From the NCBI GenBank assembly GCA_023425455.1, contig JAFACP010000128.1, positions 1 to 10,316 of the forward strand: 10,316 bases of DNA, written 5' to 3'. Position 1 is the first letter of the stretch. Each line of letters starts with the position of its first letter. The notes under the pieces are model-generated. The model worked only from the letters and a program-made list of their open reading frames with translations. It was not told the DNA's origin and did not search any database. Position numbers and translations under genes: made by a program. The stretch comes from Pseudomonadota bacterium (lineage in GTDB: Bacteria; Pseudomonadota; Gammaproteobacteria; Enterobacterales; Enterobacteriaceae). Shown piece after piece: positions 1 to 6,162 of the stretch.

Positions 1-961
1 AGCCAAAACCCAGCAACACCAGCGCCAGCAGTCCGGAAATAAAATAATCCACACCTTTCGCCGAAAGCCATTCATTGCTGGCAAAAAGCCCCAGTGCCGC
101 CGTCATTAAAAGGCTTGTCGTCGCCAGTAACGCCGTCACGCCAAACCGTGCGATAAACGGTCCGGCTATTTTTATCGCTCCCCATGACGAGAGCGTGAAA
201 CAGCTCAACACAGCACCAAAAAGCAGAGGGTCGACATTCACCATAATAAAATAGAAAGGTATAAAGCCGATAAAGGGGGCCAGCGTGAAGGCTCTTGAGA
301 TGGAATAGAACAACATCCAGAAGAGCTGATCCTTGCGGGGAGTAAAAGCGAGCGTATCAACAGGCCGCGCAGGCTCGTGCCCTGCCCTCTGTACACGCAT
401 CATCAATACACATCCGCAGGAGATAACGCTCACCAGAATCGCCGCGATAAACGGCCACTGGGGGTTATAGTCAAACAAAATACTCCCCAGCGACCCGGCA
501 ACCAGTGTGGCGATAAACATGCCACTTTGTGAGGTGGTCTGGATCTGCATAAACCGCTGCTGATCTCCTCCGGTTAGCTGGCGTAGCAGTGCCGCATCCG
601 TCGTCAGTGCGATGGTAAACCCGGCACCGCCAAGCAGTTGCGACACCACTAACAGAGGGAGATTAACCTCACTTTGTCGGGTGCTCCACAGCATCAGCCC
701 CATCCCCAGCGCCTTCATCAGCTCGCCGGCCATCACGGTCTGTCTGGGGGACCAGAAGCGCAACATCCACCCCGGTATCCCGCTGCTGAACGTACTGGTT
801 AATCCATAAAGCGCCAGCATGAAAATAATCCGGTACATTCCCATCTCTGTCGACCAGAAATAGAGTAACAGGACAGGAAGATGGAAATAGCAACGGGAAA
901 TAATACGGTAGGCCAGGAACAGACCATGGTTGCCAGACACGGGCTGTAACCGCGTCATCAT
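1..961 (-). CDS. MFS transporter, partial (C-terminus beyond left edge)
   Basis: About 320 residues are present and the reading frame is still open at position 1, so the C-terminus lies outside the window. The protein is very hydrophobic, with repeated membrane segments broken by short charged loops, for example LLVVSQLLGGAGFTIAL and FIAAILVSVISCGCVLMM. This fits a major facilitator transporter of the inner membrane. The usual loop 2-3 motif (GxxxDRxGRR) is not recognisable; that place reads GWMLRFWSPRQ, so this is a divergent member. The start is the ATG at 961-959, whose ATGA overlaps the stop of the upstream YrdC-like gene, which suggests translational coupling. A second ATG follows at once (958-956). 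Operon partners are a HlyD-type adaptor and a YrdC-like protein, so export of a product is plausible, but the substrate cannot be read from the sequence. Confidence 0.8.
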   Translation of the reverse strand, partial: MMTRLQPVSGNHGLFLAYRIISRCYFHLPVLLLYFWSTEMGMYRIIFMLALYGLTSTFSSGIPGWMLRFWSPRQTVMAGELMKALGMGLMLWSTRQSEVNLPLLVVSQLLGGAGFTIALTTDAALLRQLTGGDQQRFMQIQTTSQSGMFIATLVAGSLGSILFDYNPQWPFIAAILVSVISCGCVLMMRVQRAGHEPARPVDTLAFTPRKDQLFWMLFYSISRAFTLAPFIGFIPFYFIMVNVDPLLFGAVLSCFTLSSWGAIKIAGPFIARFGVTALLATTSLLMTAALGLFASNEWLSAKGVDYFISGLLALVLLGFG

Positions 962-1563
962 GACGACAGCACTGCCATAATATCCATATCTCCCGCGCGC
1001 AGGATTTTAATCTCCTTCTCCAGCAAAGAGACGATGGTACTGGAGACCGTTGTGACAGGGCGCTGCGCTGCAGGCAAAATATAGCCCACGCGTTCGCCAA
1101 ACGTCTGGCGGGCAGCGTCAATGTCGATCAGGCAGCCGGATTCCACACCGGAGAGATTGGCTGAACTCATCCCCAGCGGGCGGCCAAACCGCGCGATCAC
1201 CTCACGCAACACGCTCTGATGATTACATACCAGAGAGACAGATTCAGGGTTCAGATAAGGATTTTGCGGCACATGATCCGATGCCGGAACCACCATATTC
1301 AGCGCGCCGGGCATGGCGGCAATCAGTTTGTCGAGCGCATCGCGGTGCCGAACCTTATCGACGGCGATGTAATCCCATACCTGTTCCGGTTCAGCGACAA
1401 AAAGCGTCAGTGGTTTCTGTGGTTCGCGTTTTTTCAGATCGTAGATTTTCTGGCAGGCGTCAATATTCCACGGATCTGCCGCCAGGGCGTAATTGGTATC
1501 CGTGGGAACCAGAACCACATCGCCACGCTTCAGGGCGGCGACCGTATTGTGTATATGCTGCAT
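958..1563 (-). CDS. Sua5/YciO/YrdC-family protein, canonical active-site motifs
   Basis: This 201-residue protein has the full length of a single YrdC domain. Housekeeping members (TsaC/Sua5) make threonylcarbamoyl-AMP from threonine, bicarbonate and ATP for tRNA t6A. Visible motifs are PTDTNYALAADP (residues 20-31), KKREPQKPL with the KxR pair K44/R46, SSANLSG with S134/N136, STIVSL (175-180) and a late ILRAGD (R189). All family-signature residues are therefore present and activity is plausible. The usual FWPGP is replaced by AMPGALN (83-89). It lies 12 bases after the HlyD-type gene, with AGGA just upstream of the ATG, and overlaps the MFS start by 4 bases. It is probably not the housekeeping tsaC, because it sits in an export-type operon with two paralogues nearby. 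Its closest relative in the window appears to be the protein at 4343-4936, which shares PTDTxxALAADP at the same residues and similar C-termini. Confidence 0.88.
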   Translation of the reverse strand: MQHIHNTVAALKRGDVVLVPTDTNYALAADPWNIDACQKIYDLKKREPQKPLTLFVAEPEQVWDYIAVDKVRHRDALDKLIAAMPGALNMVVPASDHVPQNPYLNPESVSLVCNHQSVLREVIARFGRPLGMSSANLSGVESGCLIDIDAARQTFGERVGYILPAAQRPVTTVSSTIVSLLEKEIKILRAGDMDIMAVLSS

Positions 1564-1575
1564 CTCTTTTCCTGT

Positions 1576-2802
1576 TTAAATGTTGACGGTAACGCTGCGG
1601 CCCGCGAGACAGAAGCTGGCGGGATCCGGCTCATCTTTCCAGTCGATATCGATATGTGCGCTCAGGACTTTTACGGGCAACTGCCGCCGCGCGATTTCTG
1701 GCGGGGGCTGAACATTCCTTTCCCCGACCACCACACGCCCACTCCCGGCGCGGATGGTTTTGATCGTTCCTTTCCAGGTCATTGCTGGCGAGGTGGTCAG
1801 GCGAACCGTTACGATCATTCCCGGTCGAAGCCTGCCGGCATCGGCCTCATCAAAGAACGCCTCGACCCAACGGGTACGACAATCCAGAATTCGCACGATC
1901 GGCGTGCCGCTCTGAACACTCGCCCCACTCTCTTCACTGACGTCCCAGATAACGCCGTCAGTGCTGCTGTTGAGCGCAGCCTGTTGACGCGAGTGCAGAA
2001 GCGCCGTGACTTCCTGAATGCTTTGCGTTGTCGCCTGCTTCCGGGCAATCAGCTGTACCCTCTCCTGCTGCATATTCTCAATCGTGAGCGACATATCGCG
2101 CTGGTTTTGCTGTGGCGCATCCAGCGTTCTCGGCCCTGTCAGCTGAAGACCGGATTTCGCGGCATTCACGTCAAGCAAACGCTGACGCAGCTCGGCGGCT
2201 TTCGCCTGCTGGCTGGCCTGTAAAACCCGCGTGTTGCTCTTGCGCTCCTCATACTCCATACGGCTGATGTAATGCTGCTGGTAGAGATTTTCATAGCGCT
2301 GAAGCTGCTGTCGGGAAAAAGTGCTTTGCGCCGCAATCGCGCTGAGCTCGTCTTTCAGCTGTGCAAACGTGGCAGCAGACTGCTTCTCACCTAACTGCTG
2401 CTGCATTTTGCTCTCCGCGAGATACTGCTGTCGCTGCTGCTGATAAACCTGCAGGCGCTGCTCAAGCCCCGAAATCTGTTTGTCGATATCGACAAGCTGG
2501 ATCTCCAGCACGCTTCGCTGAGCCACCAGGCCGGGGATTTGATCGTTTGCCTGCGTGGTGACCACGTTCCCCAGAGACTGTTGCACGCGGACCGCCACTC
2601 CCGGCGCGATGTTCTTCGCCAGCACGAGCTGCCCAGGCAGGGGGGAGAGCACCGTCGAGATTCGGCCATTGATAAAGGCCTCCTTACTGGAGACCCCCAT
2701 TCCCGCGTAAAACAGCAGAACAATGGCCGCCAGCACGCCGCCCGCCAGGCCAAATTTGAGTCGGCGATGGCGGGCTAAAACTGCTCTGATTCGGTTAATC
2801 AC
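1576..2802 (-). CDS. HlyD-family membrane fusion / efflux adaptor protein
   Basis: The product is 408 residues when started at GTG 2802-2800. It has a short basic cytoplasmic N-terminus, one membrane anchor (about residues 17-36, FGLAGGVLAAIVLLFYAGMG), a first half-lipoyl-like segment (INGRISTVLSPLPGQLVL), and a long Gln-rich coiled-coil region (roughly 75-275). A second lipoyl half follows (DGVIWDVSEESGASVQSGTPIV), then a beta-barrel stretch (VEAFFDEADAGRLRPGMIV). This is the standard order for periplasmic adaptors that bridge an inner-membrane pump to an outer-membrane channel. The frame is open up to an ATG at 2850, but that start would lie inside the preceding gene. The GTG has AATGAGG five bases upstream and sits 10 bases past the preceding stop, so it is preferred. 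The likely pump partner is the MFS protein of the same operon. No outer-membrane factor is visible in the window. Confidence 0.87.
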   Translation of the reverse strand: MINRIRAVLARHRRLKFGLAGGVLAAIVLLFYAGMGVSSKEAFINGRISTVLSPLPGQLVLAKNIAPGVAVRVQQSLGNVVTTQANDQIPGLVAQRSVLEIQLVDIDKQISGLEQRLQVYQQQRQQYLAESKMQQQLGEKQSAATFAQLKDELSAIAAQSTFSRQQLQRYENLYQQHYISRMEYEERKSNTRVLQASQQAKAAELRQRLLDVNAAKSGLQLTGPRTLDAPQQNQRDMSLTIENMQQERVQLIARKQATTQSIQEVTALLHSRQQAALNSSTDGVIWDVSEESGASVQSGTPIVRILDCRTRWVEAFFDEADAGRLRPGMIVTVRLTTSPAMTWKGTIKTIRAGSGRVVVGERNVQPPPEIARRQLPVKVLSAHIDIDWKDEPDPASFCLAGRSVTVNI

Positions 2803-2812
2803 ACACGCCTCA

Positions 2813-3289
2813 TTAACGCTTATACAGCGTGACGACGCTGGCTTTCTCAAGGGTATGCATATTAATCAGAAAGCGAATAACCGCGTTGGGGAGCTCCGGC
2901 GCAACGCCGAGGTCATCGCAGCTTAACGCATGCAGAGTGAAGACATAACGGTGAGGAATATCGCCCTCTGGCGGACAGCAACCGCCATACCCAACAGCGC
3001 CAAAATCAGAGCTCGCCTGGGCAATGCCAGACGCGGCAAGAGGGTTTCCGGCCCCTGGCGCAAGGGTGCTGCTGCCGGCAGGAATATTCCAGGCCACCCA
3101 GTGCCAGAATCCGCTGCCCGTAGGGGCGTCAGGATCATAAACGGTAACAGCAAAACTTTTGGCTTGTGACGGGGCATTTTCCCAGGACAACGCCGGAGAG
3201 ACATTATCGCCATTGCCACCAAAATCATTATATTCATTTTCTTTTGAAAGAAAGCCATAGTCACTCAAACCAAAAACAGACAATTTCAT
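2813..3289 (-). CDS. PEBP / YbhB-YbcL (Raf kinase inhibitor-like) family protein
   Basis: This 158-residue protein has the family hallmarks in order: NVSPALSW (29-36), DPDAP (52-56), FWHWVAWNIP (61-70) and GYGGCCPPEGDIPHRY (100-115). These line the small ligand-binding pocket of phosphatidylethanolamine-binding-like proteins. No signal peptide is seen, so it is probably cytoplasmic. Bacterial members have few proven functions, and none can be assigned here. The frame extends upstream to 3430, but the ATG at 3289-3287 has AAGGAG nine bases before it and begins the family's normal MKLSVFGL-type N-terminus, so that start is chosen. It is the first gene of the leftward operon. Its stop (TAA, 2815-2813) is followed within 10 bases by the GTG of the HlyD-type gene. 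Its presence in an efflux/YrdC operon is unusual and may mean that it binds the pathway's small molecule; that is inference. Confidence 0.88.
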   Translation of the reverse strand: MKLSVFGLSDYGFLSKENEYNDFGGNGDNVSPALSWENAPSQAKSFAVTVYDPDAPTGSGFWHWVAWNIPAGSSTLAPGAGNPLAASGIAQASSDFGAVGYGGCCPPEGDIPHRYVFTLHALSCDDLGVAPELPNAVIRFLINMHTLEKASVVTLYKR

Positions 3290-3308
3290 AGCATAAAACT
3301 CCTTTAGA

Positions 3309-3351
3309 CAATCGGCACCAGCCGGTAGGTGCTTATATAGGTAACCGATTG
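3309..3351 (-). promoter_or_regulatory. Nested inverted repeat upstream of PEBP ribosome binding site
   Basis: Perfect 7-base arms CAATCGG/CCGATTG enclose a second pair, GCACC/GGTGC, that shares one G with the left outer arm. The element ends five bases before the AAGGAG (3299-3304) that serves the PEBP gene. It could be a protein-binding operator or, if transcription starts upstream of it, a leader hairpin close to the ribosome binding site. The sequence alone does not separate these. Confidence 0.35.
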
Positions 3352-3409
3352 CAAGCAAATCCGGTAATGGAAATAACCAGGCGGCTGAATTGCCCATGAA
3401 TAACGCGAT

Positions 3410-3431
3410 ATTGTTCCCACACTGAAACAAT
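3410..3431. promoter_or_regulatory. Candidate regulator operator (ATTGTT-N10-AACAAT)
   Basis: Six-base perfect inverted arms separated by 10 bases sit near the middle of the divergent intergenic region. LysR-type regulators usually bind AT-rich interrupted dyads containing T-N11-A, and such a pair exists here (T3414/A3426). Size, location and an encoded LysR protein nearby make this the best operator candidate, but short dyads arise by chance. Confidence 0.35.
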
Positions 3432-3445
3432 GCGGTGAAAATTTT

Positions 3446-3470
3446 CCTGCAGATTGCGCAGGCTGTTTTT
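3446..3470 (+). terminator. Weak terminator or attenuator-like hairpin
   Basis: CCTGC (3446-3450) and GCAGG (3458-3462) form a five-base stem with a seven-base loop, and five T residues follow at 3466-3470. The layout is that of a weak intrinsic terminator read rightward, 53 bases before the first YrdC-like start at 3523. It could attenuate that unit if transcription begins upstream. The stem is short, so this is tentative. Confidence 0.25.
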
Positions 3471-3522
3471 AATCGACATCCTTGCCCTAAATTTATGACA
3501 CCAGCGTGTGCACGGAGATTGA

Positions 3523-4302
3523 ATGATGAATAAGAAAGTCGAGTGGAATGGTCAGGTTCAGCCAGAAGCCATTACGGTTTTATCTTCTGACGGCGGTATG
3601 ATTGTTTGCCCAACTAAAGTGGGTTATATCATTATGACTTCAGATAAAGAGGGTCTGGAAAGAAAGTTCGAAGCCAAACAGCGAAACCGTAATAAGCCAG
3701 GCGTGGTCCTGTGCGGCAGTATGGAGCAGTTGAAATCACTGGCACAACTGAACCCTGAAATTGAGGCCTTTTATCAGGCTCACTGGGATGCCGACGTCTT
3801 ACTGGGATGCATTTTGCCGTGGCGTCAGGCGGCTATCGATCAATTACCGGAAAACGGTCTGAAAGAGCTGATGATGGACGGCAGAAAAACCAGTTGCTTC
3901 GTAATTAAGTTCGGCAAACCCGGGGAAATGATTGCTAAAGAGCTGTGGGAAAAACATCACAAATTCTCATTCGCAAGCTCGGCGAATCCATCAGGAAAAG
4001 GTAATCGTGGCATGGTGGAATTTATTGGCGATCGCATTGAAACACGTGCTGATTTAATTATTTGCGCCAATGATTATGTAAAATCTATTCAACCTGATGA
4101 GACGCAGGAAAGCCGATACGAGCAGGGCGTAATGGTATCGATGGTGGACAGTCAGGGGAAACTGGTCCCTGAGCAGGCAGGAGACAGAAAAGTCACCCCC
4201 TGCCCGGTATTAATTCGCAAAGGCCTCGACGTGAATAAAATTATTAATTTCATGTCAGCTCAGTTTAATACCTGGGATTACCGCCACGGCGATTATTATT
4301 AA
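3523..4302 (+). CDS. Sua5/YrdC-family protein, long divergent variant
   Basis: This 259-residue protein carries a YrdC-type domain with the key residues in order: CPTKVGY (29-35, in place of PTDTxYG), EAKQRNRNKPG with K52/R54, FASSANPSG with S153/N155, and a late PVLIRKG with R232. The KxR and SxN residues linked to nucleotide binding and catalysis are thus kept. About 100 residues (54-153) separate the motifs, against about 88 in the 958-1563 paralogue. Residues 176-225 carry extra polar sequence before the final PCPVLIRKG strand. GGAG at 3514-3517 precedes two adjacent ATGs (3523 and 3526), and either could be used. It heads a two-gene unit with the YrdC-like gene at 4343, 40 bases downstream. 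An ordinary tsaC role is unlikely given the divergence and the setting; carbamoyl-adenylate chemistry on another substrate is possible but unproven. Confidence 0.8.
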   Translation: MMNKKVEWNGQVQPEAITVLSSDGGMIVCPTKVGYIIMTSDKEGLERKFEAKQRNRNKPGVVLCGSMEQLKSLAQLNPEIEAFYQAHWDADVLLGCILPWRQAAIDQLPENGLKELMMDGRKTSCFVIKFGKPGEMIAKELWEKHHKFSFASSANPSGKGNRGMVEFIGDRIETRADLIICANDYVKSIQPDETQESRYEQGVMVSMVDSQGKLVPEQAGDRKVTPCPVLIRKGLDVNKIINFMSAQFNTWDYRHGDYY

Positions 4303-4342
4303 GCATTCGATATTATCAGCGTCACAATGGAGAGGGATCGCC

Positions 4343-4936
4343 ATGTCATTTGTAGACAAAGCCATCACGGTTTTGCGTAATAGTGGGACCATACTTATCC
4401 CCACTGATACCCATTTTGCCCTTGCCGCCGATCCATTCTGCCCGGATGCGGTAGAAAAAATGACGCTGCTAAAAACATCGCTCTGTGCAAAAGAGTTGAC
4501 GTTTTGCTTCTGCGATGTGGCCGACATATGGGAGTGGGTGGATGTCAGCCCGTGGCAAAGAAGTAAAATGGACGCGCTCAGCCGGGCCTTTTGGCCCGGC
4601 CCCCTTAAAATCAGCTTACGGAAAAACCGGCAGGCGCCCTCACTCGCCGGGTCAGGCGCCACTCTGTCCGTCGTATGTGTGAAAAACAGTCAGATGAGAA
4701 GCATCATTCGCCAGCTTGGCAGGCCGCTGGTGGTCATTCCGGCTGGCTATCCTCAGGATGAAAACAGCCTTGTCAGCTTTACGCTCGCCCGGGAAGATAT
4801 GGGTGATATTGTGGATCTTGTCGTGCCATCCAACTGCAGAAGCCCGAGCCGTTTGGCCACCACGCATATCTCTTTGCTGGACGATAAGATATCGGTCATC
4901 CGACACGGCGAGCTGGATATCAGTAGCCTTCTTTGA
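4343..4936 (+). CDS. Sua5/YrdC-family protein with degenerate catalytic motifs
   Basis: This 197-residue single YrdC domain is clearly related to the protein at 958-1563: PTDTHFALAADP at residues 20-31, a tail DKISVIRHGELDI matching EIKILRAGDMDI, and a canonical FWPGPL (83-88). The family's KxR becomes K44-T-S46, and the SSAN position reads IPAG (132-135), so R, S and N are all missing. I expect it to lack standard threonylcarbamoyl-AMP synthase activity. It may act as a binding or regulatory partner of the intact paralogues, or use another substrate. The ribosome binding site GGAGAGGG (4329-4336) lies six bases before the ATG, which implies good translation. The gene follows the previous YrdC gene by 40 bases, and its last 17 bases overlap the 3' end of the convergent LysR gene. 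The frame is intact, which argues against a decaying pseudogene. Confidence 0.82.
   Translation: MSFVDKAITVLRNSGTILIPTDTHFALAADPFCPDAVEKMTLLKTSLCAKELTFCFCDVADIWEWVDVSPWQRSKMDALSRAFWPGPLKISLRKNRQAPSLAGSGATLSVVCVKNSQMRSIIRQLGRPLVVIPAGYPQDENSLVSFTLAREDMGDIVDLVVPSNCRSPSRLATTHISLLDDKISVIRHGELDISSLL
4581..4600. other. Strong perfect hairpin inside the YrdC-like gene
   Basis: GCCGGGCC (4581-4588) and GGCCCGGC (4593-4600) pair perfectly around a TTTT loop. The repeat lies inside the coding region and encodes the FWPGPL motif area. No T run follows on either strand, so it is not a standard terminator. It may be a by-product of codons for Arg-Ala-Phe-Trp-Pro-Gly-Pro, or it may slow ribosomes or polymerase. 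Confidence 0.5.
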
Positions 4937-5834
4937 CCTCTGCCGCAGAGATCAGGTGCTGAAGCTCATCACTAAATCGTTTAATGCCTGAAGTCATCGT
5001 ATTTTTGTTTTTCGACAGTAACCAGACCTTATACTCATCCATTTGCCAGCCAGGTAAGAGACGAACGAGTCGCCCCGTTGCAATACTCTCATGGGCAACG
5101 TAATTCGGCAGGTAAGCGATACCAAGCCCGGAGAGCGCCATATTGATCAACGCGACGCTGTTATTACTTCTGAAGCGACTATGAACGTCAATATTGAGCT
5201 TTTGCTTCTCTTTTCTGAACGGTAAAGAAACCGTGCGCGCCACTCCGCGAAACAGGATGAAATTGTGGCCGGGGAGATCTTTCGGCGTCAGGATCGGCCG
5301 CATTCTGGCGATGCAGTCAGGCGTAGCGTACAGCCCCCACTGGATTGAACATAAAAATTTGGTGTGCTCGTGGGTTGGCGTATCCTGAGCGACAATGACC
5401 GACAGATCGTACTGGCTCTCTTTTATATCTACCGCTTTATCTGATAAATCGAGATCCACGTTGGCCATAATATTTCTTTCTAAGTATGCATTTAACGCTG
5501 GTACAACATACTCTTTTCCAAACGTCACCGGGGCAAGAATTTTTATTGTCCCGGCAGGCTCCTCATAATAATCCCGAATAAAACGCTCCGCAGCGCGCAG
5601 CTCATTCAGTATTTTGAAGCAGTGTTGATAGTAGCTTAATCCCAATTCTGTTATCTCTATTTTCCGGGTGGTACGCTTGAGCAGCATGGCGCCAATGCGC
5701 TTTTCAAGCATGGATATATCCCGGCTAACAGACGACTTTGACATTCCCAAAGAGAGTGCGGTCTCGGTGAAGCTCAACGTTTCTACGACACGAGCAAATA
5801 CCACCATCGGAATTAAATTCTCGATTTTTTCCAT
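4920..5834 (-). CDS. LysR-family transcriptional regulator
   Basis: This 304-residue protein has the usual LysR length. The N-terminal winged helix-turn-helix is clear: FARVVETLSFTETALSLGMSKSSVSRDISMLEKRIGAMLLKRTTRKIEITELG, about residues 13-66 (quoted in overlapping sense from the family pattern of an A-x-x-L-x-x-S-x-x-S-x-x-I-x-x-LE core). A linker helix and a periplasmic-binding-protein-like effector domain follow (for example GTIKILAPVTFGKEYVVPAL and a later GLGIAYLPNYVA). The start ATG at 5834-5832 has GGAG 11 bases upstream, which is a weak spacing. The gene is AT-rich compared with yqjH and the J-like gene. It converges on the YrdC pair with a 17-base overlap and is divergent from the MFS gene at 6163. 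It may control either that transporter or the 3290-3522 region; the effector is unknown. Confidence 0.92.
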   Translation of the reverse strand: MEKIENLIPMVVFARVVETLSFTETALSLGMSKSSVSRDISMLEKRIGAMLLKRTTRKIEITELGLSYYQHCFKILNELRAAERFIRDYYEEPAGTIKILAPVTFGKEYVVPALNAYLERNIMANVDLDLSDKAVDIKESQYDLSVIVAQDTPTHEHTKFLCSIQWGLYATPDCIARMRPILTPKDLPGHNFILFRGVARTVSLPFRKEKQKLNIDVHSRFRSNNSVALINMALSGLGIAYLPNYVAHESIATGRLVRLLPGWQMDEYKVWLLSKNKNTMTSGIKRFSDELQHLISAAEVKEGY

Positions 5835-6162
5835 TCTTCAACGTGCTCCAGACCAGCAAAAATTACATGATGATTAGTCGCAAAAGTCCCTGTCACCGTC
5901 AAGTGAAAATTTCTCCGGTAACGCCACGCTAACAGCAGTGATGAATAAATACATTCCACCAGACTCATATTTATGGCAGGTTGCGATGATATATTTTCCT
6001 GTATAAGTGCCGACAATCAGAATATGAATTTATACTCACTAAAAGGAAAAAAACTGGTTTTTTATGCTTTATTTGTTGCTTCTGTAGCCGAATTAAAAAT
6101 TTAAATCCGCTGATTTCCCACTAGCATAACGACTCAAGGTAAATGTTACGCAGGGGTTAATT
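5835..6162. promoter_or_regulatory. AT-rich divergent gap between LysR gene and MFS gene
   Basis: This 328-base stretch has no convincing gene. It should hold the promoters of the LysR gene (leftward) and the MFS gene (rightward). An inverted pair GTATAA (6001-6006)/TTATAC (6030-6035) is visible, and runs of A and T lie at about 6041-6066 and 6091-6106. The MFS ribosome binding site AGGGG is at 6152-6156. No promoter hexamers stand out enough to place a start. A 67-codon minus-strand frame across 5813-6016 has no supporting features. Confidence 0.5.

Larger units (their letters stand above)
3290..3522. promoter_or_regulatory. Divergent control region between PEBP operon and YrdC pair
   Basis: This 233-base gap separates two divergently oriented units, so both promoters should lie here. 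Inverted repeats seen are: CAATCGG (3309-3315) with CCGATTG (3345-3351), with GCACC/GGTGC (3315-3319/3328-3332) nested inside; ATTGTT (3410-3415) with AACAAT (3426-3431); and CCTGC/GCAGG (3446-3450/3458-3462) followed by a T run. A tentative leftward -10 is TATAAG (minus strand, near 3337), with TTGCTT 15 bases upstream. No rightward promoter is convincing. The LysR regulator encoded at 4920-5834 is the obvious candidate to bind here. Confidence 0.55.

Noticed and set aside
958..1563. Calling this gene the housekeeping tsaC
   Set aside because: Catalytic residues fit, but the operon with HlyD and MFS genes and two nearby paralogues point to a specialised copy.
1219..2223. Long plus-strand open frame (334 codons) opposite the YrdC and HlyD genes
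   Set aside because: It lies antisense to two well-supported genes, crosses their boundary and shows no family motif.
5813..6016. Small minus-strand frame upstream of and overlapping the LysR start
   Set aside because: There is no ribosome binding site or motif, and it overlaps a gene whose start is well supported.
6041..6060. A-run/T-run dyad around 6048-6062 as a terminator
   Set aside because: The arms are pure A and T with a two-base loop, so no stable hairpin would form.
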